Shown: piece after piece, positions 41,618-50,801 of the stretch
Numbering within the stretch: the first letter of the stretch is position 1
How the letters are laid out: each line of letters starts with the position of its first letter
Assembly: GCA_029227215.1 (NCBI GenBank)
Contig: JAQXZM010000037.1
Coordinates: forward strand, 1-61,373
Direction: 5' to 3'
DNA length: 61,373 bases
Source: Bifidobacteriaceae bacterium
Lineage (GTDB): Bacteria > Actinomycetota > Actinomycetes > Actinomycetales > Bifidobacteriaceae
Translations under genes and position numbers: made by a program
The notes under the pieces: generated by a model
What the model saw: the letters and a program-made list of their open reading frames with translations, nothing else
What the model was told of the DNA's origin: nothing
Database searches by the model: none

Positions 41618-43117
41618 ATGGCAGAAAAATTGATGAAGTTCTCCGAGGCCGTCAAGAAGTATGATCCGGTCATCGGTTTGGAAACGCACGTCGAGCTGTG
41701 CACGAACACCAAGCTGTTCTGCCCGGCGCACGTGGAATTCGGCGGCGAGCCGAACACCCAGCTCACCCCGGTGTCGCTGGGCCTGCCCGGCAGCCTGCCC
41801 GTGGTGAACGCCACCGCCGTGGATTTCGCCATCAAGCTCGGCCTGGCCCTGCATGGCAAGATCAACGAGTGGAGCCAGGTCGCCCGCAAGAACTACTTCT
41901 ACCCGGACATGCCGCGCGACTACCAGATCTCGCAGTACGACAAGCCGACGAACGGCGAGGGCTACCTCGACGTGGAGCTTGACGACGGCTCGATCTTCCG
42001 CGTGCCGATCGAACGCGCTCACATCGAGGACGACGCCGGCAAGAACACCCACGTGGGTGGCGCCGACGGCCGCATCGAGGGCGCCGACCATTCGCTGTGC
42101 GATTACAACCGTGCCGGCGTGCCGCTCATCGAGATCGTGACCAAGCCGATCACCGGTGTGGGCGCTCGCGCTTCCGAAATCGCCGGCGCCTACATGCGCA
42201 CGCTGCGCGACATCGTCAAGGCGCTGGGCATCTCCCACGCCCGCATGGAGCAGGGCAACATGCGCGCCGACGTCAACGTGTCGCTGCGCCCCACGCCCGA
42301 CGATCCGCTGGGCACGCGCTCCGAGACGAAGAATGTCAACTCGTTCCGCGGCATCGAAAAGACCGTGACCTACGAGATCCGCCGTCAGGCGGCGATCCTC
42401 GACGAAGGCGGCGAGATCCTTCAGGAGACCCGCCACTGGGACGAGGCCTCGCAGACCACCGCCGGCGGCCGTCTCAAGACCGATGCCGACGATTACCGCT
42501 ACTTCCCGGACCCGGACCTTGTGATGCTCCACATCACGCCCGAGCACATCGAGCGCATCAAGGCCCAGATGCCGGAAATGCCGCGCGAACGCCGCAACCG
42601 CCTGCAGACCGAGTGGGGCCTCACCGATGACGCGATGCGCGACATCGTCAACGCCGGTGCCCTCGACCTCATCGAAGACACGGTGAAGGCCGGCGCCACG
42701 GCGCAGGGCGCCCGCAAGTGGTGGCTCGGCGAGATCTCCCGTGCCGCCAACGAGCAGGAGAAGTCGCTCGACGACATGCCGATCACCCCCGCCGACGTGG
42801 CGCAGGTCGAGAAGCTCATCGCCGACGGCAAGCTCAATGACAAGCTCGCCAAGAAGACGGTGCTCGGCGTGCTCGCCGGCGAAGGCACCCCCGCCGAGGT
42901 CGTCAAGAAGCACGGCTACGAGGTCGTGCAGGACACCGGCGCGCTCGAGGCCGAGGTCGACAAGGCGCTCGCCGCCAACCCCGACATCGTCGAGAAGCTC
43001 AAGTCCGGCAACATGAAGCCGATGGGCGCCATCATCGGCGCCGTCATGAAGGCGACGCGCGGCCAGGCCGACGCGAAGGCCGTGAGCGGGCTCGTGATGA
43101 AGAAGATCAAGGGCTGA
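41618..43117 (+). CDS. gatB: Asp-tRNA(Asn)/Glu-tRNA(Gln) amidotransferase subunit B
   Basis: The kinase/amidotransferase subunit, 499 residues. It opens with [20 protein letters not shown] and includes the signature [17 protein letters not shown]. The C-terminal helical and YqeY-like tail domain contains [19 protein letters not shown], used for tRNA recognition. It ends the gatCAB operon, followed by a strong terminator. Confidence 0.98.
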   Translation: MAEKLMKFSEAVKKYDPVIGLETHVELCTNTKLFCPAHVEFGGEPNTQLTPVSLGLPGSLPVVNATAVDFAIKLGLALHGKINEWSQVARKNYFYPDMPRDYQISQYDKPTNGEGYLDVELDDGSIFRVPIERAHIEDDAGKNTHVGGADGRIEGADHSLCDYNRAGVPLIEIVTKPITGVGARASEIAGAYMRTLRDIVKALGISHARMEQGNMRADVNVSLRPTPDDPLGTRSETKNVNSFRGIEKTVTYEIRRQAAILDEGGEILQETRHWDEASQTTAGGRLKTDADDYRYFPDPDLVMLHITPEHIERIKAQMPEMPRERRNRLQTEWGLTDDAMRDIVNAGALDLIEDTVKAGATAQGARKWWLGEISRAANEQEKSLDDMPITPADVAQVEKLIADGKLNDKLAKKTVLGVLAGEGTPAEVVKKHGYEVVQDTGALEAEVDKALAANPDIVEKLKSGNMKPMGAIIGAVMKATRGQADAKAVSGLVMKKIKG

Positions 43118-43201
43118 GCCGGCTGCATCGCGCCGGCGCCCCGTAACGGGACGCGGTGCGTGAAATGCCGCCGCGCATGAACAGCGCCACGGGTCATGAA
43201 C

Positions 43202-43243
43202 AGAGGGCATCGAACGATTCATCGTTCGATGCCCTCTGTTGTT
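43202..43243 (+). terminator. gatCAB terminator
   Basis: 17-bp perfect arms 43202-43218 and 43221-43237 (AGAGGGCATCGAACGAT), followed by GTTGTTT. Confidence 0.85.
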
Positions 43244-43273
43244 TCATGCGCTGTCGTTGTTTCATGCGCTGTC
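43238..43273. repeat. 18-bp tandem duplication
   Basis: GTTGTTTCATGCGCTGTC occurs twice without a gap, directly behind the gatB terminator. The remaining 43274-43549 holds no gene that I can support. Confidence 0.85.
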
Positions 43274-43549
43274 GTTCTGTCTCTGTCTCCCTTCCTTCTG
43301 TCGTTTTCTACCTGCTGATTCCTGTGCGTCATTCCGCTGGTGACCTTCCGCATGGTGCCCTTCACTTTCACCAATTGCGAAGAAACCGTGGAGGTATCCA
43401 CGCGGGGCTGACATCAGCGGCGTGGCTGGGCTACGATAGTGAAGGCAGAAAAAATGAACGCGGAAAATTGAACGCGGGAAATGGAATGCAGAAAAACCAA
43501 GACGCTGCAATCAGCGCGACGCGATACGCAGAAAGGGAAACGTCAGCAC

Positions 43550-44743
43550 ATGTCCACCTCAGCCGATGAAGCCGAAGCCGATGAAATCGATGCGTCGGAA
43601 CGCACGCTTCCAGCGGTCATCACCATCCCTGACATCCGAGGGGAGATGTGTCTGCTGCGTCCCGCTACCTGGGCGGATTGCCAGCGCATGGACGACATCC
43701 ACGCATTCGATGACGCCGAGACGATCACCGGCAAGTCATCCCAGGCAGAACGTGCCGTGGTGAGGGCATGGGTGTCGCGTTCCGTGGCGTGGTCCGGGGC
43801 AGGCAAGCCCGCTGTCGCTGGTTCCGCTGCGATGCCTGATTGGTCCGACCCTGAATCCCGAGGCGTCATGGCATGGGCCATGTACACCGATGCGCCGCGC
43901 AACGACGCTCATGAGGGCGCAGGCGGAGAGAAGGCGCCCGAGGCGAGCCTCATCGGCATGATTTTCCTCGTGGACATCGATGGATGGAATCGCTCCGCAC
44001 GTCTTCAGGTGGTGCTCGGCGTGGACTACCGCGGCCGCGGCTATTCGCGAGACGCGATGCCGCGCGTCATGACGTATGCGTTCGCACGCCGCCCTGTGGG
44101 CCTGGGCCTCGAACGCATCTGGCTGAGCCTGCCCGATGCCAATACCCGCAACTCCAGCGTGTACGAATCCCTCGGCTTCGAACTTTCCGGCCGTTCGCGC
44201 AATGCGATGTGGGATAGTCGCGATGGCGAATACCATGACGTGCTCATCTACGACGAGATCGTGGAGGAATACGACCCCATCCGATCCCTCGCGGCATTCG
44301 GACTGCACAACATCATCGAAAACCCTGGCGTCAAGGAGGCACTGGCCGCGCGCAATGCCGCTGACGCTGCCGATTCCACCGATGACGGAAACGATGGAAA
44401 TGGCATGAGCAGCGATGGCAATGCGCGCAACGCTGCCGATACCCTGAACTCCACTCACGTGCACCGGGAGGGCGTGGCGCCTGCCGTGGAGTCGGCGGTA
44501 TCCGGTTCCAATGCCCGCGCCGCCCATGCCGATGCCGCAGACTCCACGGGTGCCAGTGAGCCCAAGAAATCCGCTGACGACGCCCTCGACGATGCGCTGA
44601 GCGAATTGAGCGGCGAGTATGATGGCTCGACCAGCGTGCACACCGATTGGGCATATAGTGACGATGCCCGCCAGCCCGACAAGAAGCGCGCCTGGTGGCG
44701 CAACCTGGGGCGTAACCGCAATCGCAAAGGAGACGAGTCGTGA
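43550..44743 (+). CDS. GNAT-type acetyltransferase with disordered C-terminus
   Basis: 397 residues from ATG 43550 (MSTSADEAEADE). The N-terminal 240 residues have the ribosomal-protein acetyltransferase (RimJ/RimL-like) pattern: CLLRPATWADCQRMDDIH, VVLGVDYRGRGYSRDAM as the acetyl-CoA loop, and LSLPDANTRNSSVYESLGF. The remaining 150 residues are Ala/Asp/Ser-rich and disordered, ending in a basic segment (KKRAWWRNLGRNRNRKG). The TGA overlaps the GTG of the DUF2469 gene. Substrate unknown. Confidence 0.85.
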   Translation: MSTSADEAEADEIDASERTLPAVITIPDIRGEMCLLRPATWADCQRMDDIHAFDDAETITGKSSQAERAVVRAWVSRSVAWSGAGKPAVAGSAAMPDWSDPESRGVMAWAMYTDAPRNDAHEGAGGEKAPEASLIGMIFLVDIDGWNRSARLQVVLGVDYRGRGYSRDAMPRVMTYAFARRPVGLGLERIWLSLPDANTRNSSVYESLGFELSGRSRNAMWDSRDGEYHDVLIYDEIVEEYDPIRSLAAFGLHNIIENPGVKEALAARNAADAADSTDDGNDGNGMSSDGNARNAADTLNSTHVHREGVAPAVESAVSGSNARAAHADAADSTGASEPKKSADDALDDALSELSGEYDGSTSVHTDWAYSDDARQPDKKRAWWRNLGRNRNRKGDES

Positions 44744-45057
44744 GCGCCGAAGACCTTGACAACTACGAGACCGATGCCGAGCTGGCGCTTTACCGCGAAT
44801 ACCGCGATGTGATCAAGCTGTTCACCTATGTGGTGGAGACCGAACGCCGCTTCTACCTCGCCAACCGCGTGGACTTCAACGTGCGCTCCGCCGGGCAGGA
44901 CGTCTACTTCGACGTGCAGTTGACCGACGCCTGGGTATGGGATGTGTACCGCCCGTCGCGCTTCGTCAAGAAGGTGCGCATCGTCACCTTCAAGGACGTG
45001 AACATCGAGGAAGTCCAAAAATCCGACATCGAGATACCCGACAATTTCGCCGGCTAG
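44740..45057 (+). CDS. DUF2469 family protein
   Basis: 105 residues, GTG start overlapping the preceding TGA. The sequence MSAEDLDNYETDAELALYRE and VVETERRFYLANRVD matches the actinobacteria-specific DUF2469 family (Rv2901c of M. tuberculosis). In mycobacteria it also neighbours rnhB, lepB and rplS, so the neighbourhood is conserved across the phylum. Function unknown. Confidence 0.92.
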   Translation: MSAEDLDNYETDAELALYREYRDVIKLFTYVVETERRFYLANRVDFNVRSAGQDVYFDVQLTDAWVWDVYRPSRFVKKVRIVTFKDVNIEEVQKSDIEIPDNFAG

Positions 45058-45145
45058 CGACAGCCGACGCGACACAGCTGCGTGCGGGTGCCTTCATATT
45101 GATGCCGTGCGGCATTGTGCTGATGCCGTGACATCGCCGCCGCGT

Positions 45146-45153
45146 GCTATAAT
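45146..45153 (+). promoter_or_regulatory. rplS promoter (extended -10)
   Basis: TGC-TATAAT (TATAAT at 45148-45153) is an extended -10 element; the -35 region is weak. It leaves an untranslated leader of about 190 nt before rplS, which could carry an autoregulatory L19 element; I could not fold it by eye. Confidence 0.6.
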
Positions 45154-45350
45154 CCTGTCTGTTTGTGCCGGGTTCTGCATCGCCGCGCAGATGCACAGCC
45201 CTCGAAGGTCCAGCCATGCGTGCCGAGAGGCAACGTTCATGGCGGATTGGCACGCCCCCGATGGCAAACCGGAGGGGACCGATTCGGATGCCGCCGCGAT
45301 CGCGGTGCATCCCCGACAACGCTGATGCGCGGCGGCGCCGGAGGAACAAT

Positions 45351-45710
45351 ATGAACGCCGTTGAGGCATTTGAAGCCAAGCAGCTCGCCAACGCACCCGA
45401 AATCCCGGCATTCCGCCCGGGCGACACCGTCAAGGTGAACGTGAAGATCCAGGAAGGCGCGAACACCCGTCTCCAGGCCTTCCAGGGCGTGGTCATCGCC
45501 CGTCAGGGCTCTGGCCTGCGCGAGACCTTCGTGGTGCGCAAGATCAGCTTCGGCACCGGTGTGGAGCGTCGCTTCCCGCTGCATTCCCCGAGCATCGACT
45601 CCATCGAGCTCGTGCGCAAGGGCCGTGTGCGCCGCGCCAAGCTGTACTACCTGCGCAACCTGCGCGGCAAGGCAGCTCGTATCGTCGAGCGTCGCGACAA
45701 CGTTGCCTAA
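45351..45710 (+). CDS. rplS: 50S ribosomal protein L19
   Basis: 119 residues at the 30S-50S interface. ATG 45351 is preceded by CCGGAGGA. Family landmarks: [42 protein letters not shown] and [17 protein letters not shown]. Confidence 0.98.
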   Translation: MNAVEAFEAKQLANAPEIPAFRPGDTVKVNVKIQEGANTRLQAFQGVVIARQGSGLRETFVVRKISFGTGVERRFPLHSPSIDSIELVRKGRVRRAKLYYLRNLRGKAARIVERRDNVA

Positions 45711-45809
45711 GTGCATTCGTCGCTTGTGCACGGTCATGGTGGGTATCTGCATGATTGTCCCCGTGATCTGTGCATCGGCGGCATACATCGCGTGATGATT
45801 TTCGCATTG

Positions 45810-45842
45810 CAAGGGTCCACGGCTGCAAAGCCTGGGCCCTTG
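45810..45842 (+). terminator. hairpin between rplS and lepB
   Basis: CAAGGG-CC..GGC pairs with GCC..GG-CCCTTG in an interrupted stem. There is only TACATTAT behind it, so it may attenuate rather than fully terminate. Confidence 0.5.
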
Positions 45843-45883
45843 TACATTATGTTGGAAGCACAGACCCCGGGGATGGCGGCGAA

Positions 45884-46711
45884 ATGACCTATCAGCAAGA
45901 CGGCACGCGCACGAGCTCAAGCGCATATCACGAATCGAACACTTCCCGAAACGATGGCGCCGGCCAGAACGGGCAGCCGTCCAACCTGGGCATCACGCTG
46001 CGCGAGATCTTCCACTGGCTCGTGGTGCCGGTGCTCATCGTCGTGGTGCTGCGATGCTTCTTCTTCGGCATGTATGTGATTCCCTCCGGCTCGATGGAAG
46101 ACACGCTGGGCATCGGCGATCGCGTGGTGACAAGCCGCGTCGCTGCCAGCAAAGGCGACATCAAGCGCGGCGACATCATCGTGTTCAAGGACCCGGCGAA
46201 CTGGCTGAGCGTGAGCACCGTGGAATCCGGCTCCGACTTTCTGATCAAGCGCGTTATCGGCGTGGCGGGTGATCGTGTGGCATGCGAGGGCGGTGGCGCA
46301 CCGATCACCGTCAACGGCATGGCGATCGACGAGAGCTCCTACCTGCGTCCTAACGCGGAACCCTCCGAATTCGCCTTCTCCATCACCGTGACGGACGGCA
46401 ACCTGTTCGTGCTGGGAGACAATCGCGCCAATTCCGCGGATTCGCGCTATCACACAGGCGATGGCAATAGCGGCCTGGTGCCGGTCTCCGACGTGGTGGG
46501 CGTGGCGCTCGCCGTGTATTGGCCGATTGCCGACATGAAGACGCTGCGCAACCATGAGGATGTGTTCGCCAAGGTGCCCGACCCTGGCTCCACCGCGGCT
46601 GGCGCGGGCGCCAGCGATGATGACTATTCCAGCAGCGAGAGCACCGCGGCCGCGGCCGCGGGCAGTGGCACCGGCGACACCACAACGCTCACGCTCGTGC
46701 GCGTTGACTGA
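45884..46711 (+). CDS. lepB: signal peptidase I
   Basis: Membrane-bound Ser-Lys protease that removes Sec/Tat signal peptides. 275 residues from ATG 45884. One N-terminal helix (FHWLVVPVLIVVVLRCFFFG), catalytic Ser70 in PSGSMEDTL, Lys122 in FLIKRVIGVAGD, and the box VLGDNRANSADSRYH. The C-terminal 60 residues are a Ser/Ala/Gly-rich extension. Frame upstream of the chosen ATG is non-coding. Confidence 0.96.
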   Translation: MTYQQDGTRTSSSAYHESNTSRNDGAGQNGQPSNLGITLREIFHWLVVPVLIVVVLRCFFFGMYVIPSGSMEDTLGIGDRVVTSRVAASKGDIKRGDIIVFKDPANWLSVSTVESGSDFLIKRVIGVAGDRVACEGGGAPITVNGMAIDESSYLRPNAEPSEFAFSITVTDGNLFVLGDNRANSADSRYHTGDGNSGLVPVSDVVGVALAVYWPIADMKTLRNHEDVFAKVPDPGSTAAGAGASDDDYSSSESTAAAAAGSGTGDTTTLTLVRVD

Positions 46712-46731
46712 ACGAGCCAGGCGGTTTGAAT

Positions 46732-47451
46732 ATGGCACAGGCTTCTACGGCGCAAGCACCAACGCTCGATTGGGAGCGCGATCTCGCGCACGATGCCGAC
46801 GTCGTGCTGGGCATTGACGAAGTAGGCCGCGGGTGCCTTGCCGGCCCCGTGGCGCTGGGCGTGGCGGCGGTGCGTTCCCAGCGTTTGCTTGCGGGGGAGC
46901 GTGCCGTGGAGGGCGTGCGCGATTCCAAGAAACTCACGCCGCATCGCCGCGAGGCACTGCTGCCTGCATTGCAGCAGTGGTGCGATGCCTGGGCGGTCGG
47001 CTGGGCGAGCAGCGAGGAGATCGACCAATGGGGCATCTCGCACTGCCTGGGGCTGGCGGCATTGCGTGGCATCGCCGCGGTGCAAGAGACGCTGGCTCAT
47101 CAGGCGCTCGCGCCTGATGCGGCGAGTGCTTTGCGTATCCATGCCATCCTCGACGGACCTAACGATTACATCACTCCGGCGATGGGCGCGCTCGATGCGC
47201 CCGCGCTGACGTTCCCCTGCGTCGTGTCCACGCGCGTCAAGGCAGATATGACCTGCGCTCTCGTCTCCACGGCGTCGGTGATCGCCAAAGTGACGCGTGA
47301 CCGTTACATGGTGGAATTGGCGCAGCAGAATCCGCAATGGGCCGCATACGATTGGGCGGACAACAAAGGCTACGGCACGGCGGCGCATCGCGCGGCCATC
47401 GCGCAGCTCGGCGCGACACCCTACCACCGCCGCACCTGGCATCTCGTGTGA
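46732..47451 (+). CDS. rnhB: ribonuclease HII
   Basis: Removes ribonucleotides from DNA and RNA-DNA hybrids. 239 residues from ATG 46732 (a TTG 6 nt upstream is possible). The catalytic start motif VLGIDEVGRGCLAGPVALG carries Asp and Glu; the later acidic positions are in HAILDGPNDYI and VKADMTCALVSTASVIAKV. The gene ends in YHRRTWHL, as usual for HII enzymes. It follows lepB by 20 nt. Confidence 0.96.
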   Translation: MAQASTAQAPTLDWERDLAHDADVVLGIDEVGRGCLAGPVALGVAAVRSQRLLAGERAVEGVRDSKKLTPHRREALLPALQQWCDAWAVGWASSEEIDQWGISHCLGLAALRGIAAVQETLAHQALAPDAASALRIHAILDGPNDYITPAMGALDAPALTFPCVVSTRVKADMTCALVSTASVIAKVTRDRYMVELAQQNPQWAAYDWADNKGYGTAAHRAAIAQLGATPYHRRTWHLV

Positions 47452-47597
47452 ATGGCTCTGGCATTCAGTGTGAATGCCGCATCGCCGCGCGATGGGGACG
47501 ACATCGGGAATCGGAACTGCGCGATGAGAGACAATGCGCGGAATGCGCAATTTAAAATGTTAGGGAAAGTGTGGAAACCCGCAGAATCAACAAAGGG

Positions 47598-47668
47598 AGC
47601 GGGCGACGGGAATCGAACCCGCGTAATCAGTTTGGAAGACTGAGGCTCTACCATTGAGCTACGCCCGC
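47598..47668 (-). tRNA. tRNA-Gly (TCC)
   Basis: 71 nt on the minus strand. Acceptor GCGGGCG/CGCCCGC, D arm TAGCTCAATGGTAGAGC, anticodon stem TCAGT-CTTCCAA-ACTGA with anticodon TCC, T arm GCGGG-TTCGATT-CCCGT, discriminator T as in glycine tRNAs. CCA is not encoded. Confidence 0.95.
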
Positions 47669-47951
47669 GCGGACCTGCGAACCGTTGCATGGCAGCGAAT
47701 CCAGCGATGAAGCCGGATGCGAAGTCAGCGAACCGCTCGACATCCGAGTCACCATTATACATAACCCCACGAAATCTCCAATTCCGTTCGCTTGGTAATT
47801 CGTTGGAATTGTGTCCGTTCCAGATGTGACTGCAATTAGATATCTGCGTGTTGGTGGATTGTGTGTGGAGGGCATGGCATGTTACGTTGTGTTTGTCCGG
47901 CGTGGAGGATGCGACAAGCGACGATGATGCCTCCGGCTTGACCTGGGCGGG

Positions 47952-48113
47952 GTGACGCTGCGCCAGGATGAATATTCGAGGAAGGTGCTGGAGGTTGTCG
48001 TGCCGGACGCGGCGGTCAGCGGGGACGTGCGCGACATGCTCGTTCAATACGTGGGCTCCCACTCCCTCGACGGTCCTCTTCCCATACGACTCACACTCGT
48101 CATAGGAGGATGA
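47952..48113 (+). CDS. possible small protein coupled to the next gene
   Basis: The open frame from GTG 47952 to TGA 48113 encodes 53 residues (MTLRQDEYSRKVLEVVVPDA and onwards). Its stop overlaps the next ATG, and AGGAGG lies inside its end. Residue use is protein-like, but no SD is clear before the GTG. It may also be the decayed end of a longer gene, since a stop (TGA) closes the frame shortly upstream. 47669-47951 shows nothing else. Confidence 0.35.
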   Translation: MTLRQDEYSRKVLEVVVPDAAVSGDVRDMLVQYVGSHSLDGPLPIRLTLVIGG

Positions 48114-48670
48114 AGAAGTTGGAAGTCAAAGTGCAGAAAATCGACCCTCAGCGCAGGATCGAACAGATTAGGTTGTTCCGGGTTGACGATGGAATCTTGG
48201 TGGGAAATCTGCTGGGTGAGAGCCCGATTTTGATCTGGCATAAGGAGGGATCCTGCTTCGTGGCTGCCGGCCCGGATTTCGCTCAGCGGCTTGGTGATGC
48301 TCTCGATTGCGCTCGTGAGGCGAGCGAAGCGCTTGACGAAACGCATTGCGATGAGGAGTGGATCGCTGATTTCAAGGAGCGTGAGGATGCCCTTCTTGCG
48401 AAGTCTGCGCGCCGTGGGGTGCCGGTGCCGTATTGCACGGTGCGGGTGCATGCGGATGGCTCGCTGTGGGGCGTGGTGGAGCCGCGGGTGGAGCAGTTCA
48501 CGGCGACCGCGCAGCAGGTCTGCGCCTGGACGTGGACGCGCCCGCGCGCCGCAAGTCGATGGCGGGCAAGGCCGAGCGCCTCCTCGACCGCTGCGCCCGC
48601 CACACAAGCATCACCAGCACAGAAGAATGAGGTGTCCATACCCCGGCGGGCTGGTAGGGTGGTGGGGTAA
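48110..48670 (+). CDS. hypothetical protein, probable C-terminal frameshift
   Basis: ATG 48110 follows a perfect AGGAGG at close distance. Residues 1 to about 135 look like a normal soluble protein (KVQKIDPQRRIEQIRLFRVD, LIWHKEGSCFVAAGPDFAQR). From about 48515 the reading frame becomes Arg/Ala/Ser/Trp-rich. The neighbouring frame instead reads LRLDVDAPARRKSMAGKAER and on to a stop at 48630. A one-base shift near 48510-48525 would restore a coherent protein of about 173 residues. So this is either a recent pseudogene or a sequencing error. I recognise no family with confidence. Confidence 0.55.
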   Translation: MKKLEVKVQKIDPQRRIEQIRLFRVDDGILVGNLLGESPILIWHKEGSCFVAAGPDFAQRLGDALDCAREASEALDETHCDEEWIADFKEREDALLAKSARRGVPVPYCTVRVHADGSLWGVVEPRVEQFTATAQQVCAWTWTRPRAASRWRARPSASSTAAPATQASPAQKNEVSIPRRAGRVVG

Positions 48671-48730
48671 TGAATCCGCATAGTGCCGCGGCGGGAATGG
48701 CGCGGCGCACTGAGGAATCGAGCGACTCTC

Positions 48731-49498
48731 ATGGCAGATGGACAGCGCACCTCGTCAGCTGATGGCACGACCGATGGGAAGAATGACGTTGACACGTCCA
48801 ACGCCAAGGCTCAGCGCACAGCCGTAACCGCCGAAGAACGCGCTGCTGCGTGGGACGCATCCGGTTCCGCCACCCAGCAGCAGCCGGCTGACCAGCCGCT
48901 CACCGATGAGCAGATCGAGGCGAAGCTCTCGTATGCAGACATCCAGCGCCGAAAGTCGCGCCCGCGCTTCTGGCTGCTGTTCCTTGTCTCGCTGCTTGTG
49001 GCGCTCATTGCGCCCTATGGCATCGGCCGGTGGCTTGCGCTCAACCGTACCGACAGGCTTGTCACGATGCTGTCGTCCATCGATCCCAGGGGCATCGCGT
49101 TGCTCTCGTGGAGCGTCGCGGTGTTTTGCATGGTGTCGCTGTTCATGGCGTTCCTTGACAACATGAGGGTCAAGTGGACCGCTGCGTTCCTGGTCTTCCT
49201 GGGCTGTGTGCAGTTCATCTCCGGTTTCTGCCTGCTCAAGACCCGCTTCTGGTTCTCGACCTACGCCGTGTACGGCTCCGCCGCGGGGGCGGCAAACGCT
49301 GCGAACGTGGGAATCCTCGCCGCCGCCGTGGGCCTTGCCGTCTTTGCGGTGCTCTATGTGGTGATCCTTATCGCTGTGAAGAAGACATCCCCGCTCAACG
49401 TGCTCACTGAAGACTGGGCCGCCCTCATCATGTTCTGGACCATCGAAGTGGCAGCCCTCCTCATCTCAATCTTCAGCATCCTGCGCATGTTCGCGTGA
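48731..49498 (+). CDS. polytopic membrane protein of unknown function
   Basis: 255 residues from ATG 48731 (MADGQRTSSADG). A polar N-terminus of about 75 residues precedes five probable helices: FWLLFLVSLLVALIAPYGI, ALLSWSVAVFCMVSLFMAFL, AAFLVFLGCVQFISGFCLL, GILAAAVGLAVFAVLYVVIL and FWTIEVAALLISIFSIL. No transporter or enzyme motif is recognisable. It is upstream of mscL but separated by 151 nt. Confidence 0.72.
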   Translation: MADGQRTSSADGTTDGKNDVDTSNAKAQRTAVTAEERAAAWDASGSATQQQPADQPLTDEQIEAKLSYADIQRRKSRPRFWLLFLVSLLVALIAPYGIGRWLALNRTDRLVTMLSSIDPRGIALLSWSVAVFCMVSLFMAFLDNMRVKWTAAFLVFLGCVQFISGFCLLKTRFWFSTYAVYGSAAGAANAANVGILAAAVGLAVFAVLYVVILIAVKKTSPLNVLTEDWAALIMFWTIEVAALLISIFSILRMFA

Positions 49499-49649
49499 AA
49501 GAACTGACCATTCATGTATGTGGGCGTGGCTCGTGTAGGCTTGCAACCGAGGACGGTTTCCTTTGGACGCGATCGCGGCCTGCCTGCCTCCGCGCGGCGT
49601 ATTGCGCCGCCGTCGCCGGTGTACAGCCGGCCTTCGTTAAGGAGCCATT

Positions 49650-50105
49650 ATGCTCAAGGGATTCAGGGAATTCATTTCGCGCGGCAACGTAGTGGACATG
49701 GCAGTCGGCGTCGTGATGGGCGCTGCGGTCACGTCGATCGTCAACTCCATCGTCGACAACCTCATCAACCCGCTCATCGCCATGATCTTCGGACACCCGG
49801 ATATGTCGAGCATGCTGTGCATCCGTTTCAACGGCGCCACGATCAGCTTCGGCGCCATCCTCAACTCCGTCATCAACTTCTTGCTCATCGCCGTCGCTGT
49901 GTACTTCTGCATCGTGGTGCCGATGAACAAGTTCCGCGAGGCCGGCGCCAACGCCTTGAAGAAGGTCATGCACAAGGATGGCACCACTGCCGATGCCGCG
50001 GCCGCCGAGGCTGAGGACACCCGCACGCCCGACGAGATGCAGCTCGAGCTGCTCGGCGAGATCCGCGACCTGCTCAAGGCGCAGCAGGGCGAGCAGACCA
50101 AGTAG
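49650..50105 (+). CDS. mscL: large-conductance mechanosensitive channel
   Basis: Homopentameric emergency channel opened by membrane tension during osmotic downshock. 151 residues; N-terminal MLKGFREFISRGNVVDMAVG, first helix VVMGAAVTSIVNSIVDNLINP, second helix FGAILNSVINFLLIAVAVYF, and the cytoplasmic helix TPDEMQLELLGEIRDLL. SD AAGGAG. Confidence 0.97.
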   Translation: MLKGFREFISRGNVVDMAVGVVMGAAVTSIVNSIVDNLINPLIAMIFGHPDMSSMLCIRFNGATISFGAILNSVINFLLIAVAVYFCIVVPMNKFREAGANALKKVMHKDGTTADAAAAEAEDTRTPDEMQLELLGEIRDLLKAQQGEQTK

Positions 50106-50327
50106 GCGAGCAGGCCAAGTAGGCGAAGTAGGGCGAACGGTGCCAAGCGAGCGGATCGGGCGGGATGTGCCGGTCGTTCACGTCGTGGCACCGGCATCGC
50201 GTGCAAGCGGCGTGGCGTGGTCACGGCATGCTGTATAGTGAGCTGTTGGCGTGTTCCGCCCGCGGATACAGAGCGCTACGGCACAGGGTCGTGGCACCGC
50301 GCAGCCAAAGTTTCTTAAGGAGGACTT

Positions 50328-50597
50328 GTGGCACTGAGCACTGACGAAAAGCAGGCTATCATCAACGAATATGCAACCCACCCGGGCGACACCGGTTCTC
50401 CTGAGGTCCAGGTTGCGCTGCTCACCAAGCGCATCAACGATCTGACCGAGCACCTCAAGAGCCACAAGCACGATCATCATTCGCGCCGCGGCCTCCTGCT
50501 CATGGTCGGCCAGCGTCGTCGTCTGCTTGGTTACCTCGAGAAGGTGGACATCAACCGTTACCGCTCCCTGATTGAGCGCCTCGGTCTGCGCCACTAA
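50328..50597 (+). CDS. rpsO: 30S ribosomal protein S15
   Basis: 89 residues, GTG start with AAGGAGG. Binds 16S rRNA helices 20-22 early in assembly. The signature [20 protein letters not shown] and [18 protein letters not shown] are intact. It precedes pnp, the same order as in many bacteria, with a hairpin between. Confidence 0.98.
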   Translation: MALSTDEKQAIINEYATHPGDTGSPEVQVALLTKRINDLTEHLKSHKHDHHSRRGLLLMVGQRRRLLGYLEKVDINRYRSLIERLGLRH

Positions 50598-50605
50598 GAG
50601 TCTTC

Positions 50606-50635
50606 CGCCCGGGTCGTTTACGGCTCGGGCGCTTT
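50606..50635 (+). terminator. rpsO terminator
   Basis: CGCCCGGGTCG-TTTA-CGGCTCGGGCG then CTTTT, 9 nt behind the stop. Confidence 0.85.
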
Positions 50636-50801
50636 TGCATATCGGAGGAATGGTTCGGAGGAACGACACGTGAGGAATTGGCCTGGCGCGGGTGCGCCGG
50701 GCAGTGAGGCATGAGGAAAGCCCCCGGCGCGGAAGGTATCGCGCCCGGTATGCCGAGGATGAATGAAGTAGAAGTAAAACCCACAACAGAAGGAGGAACC
50801 C

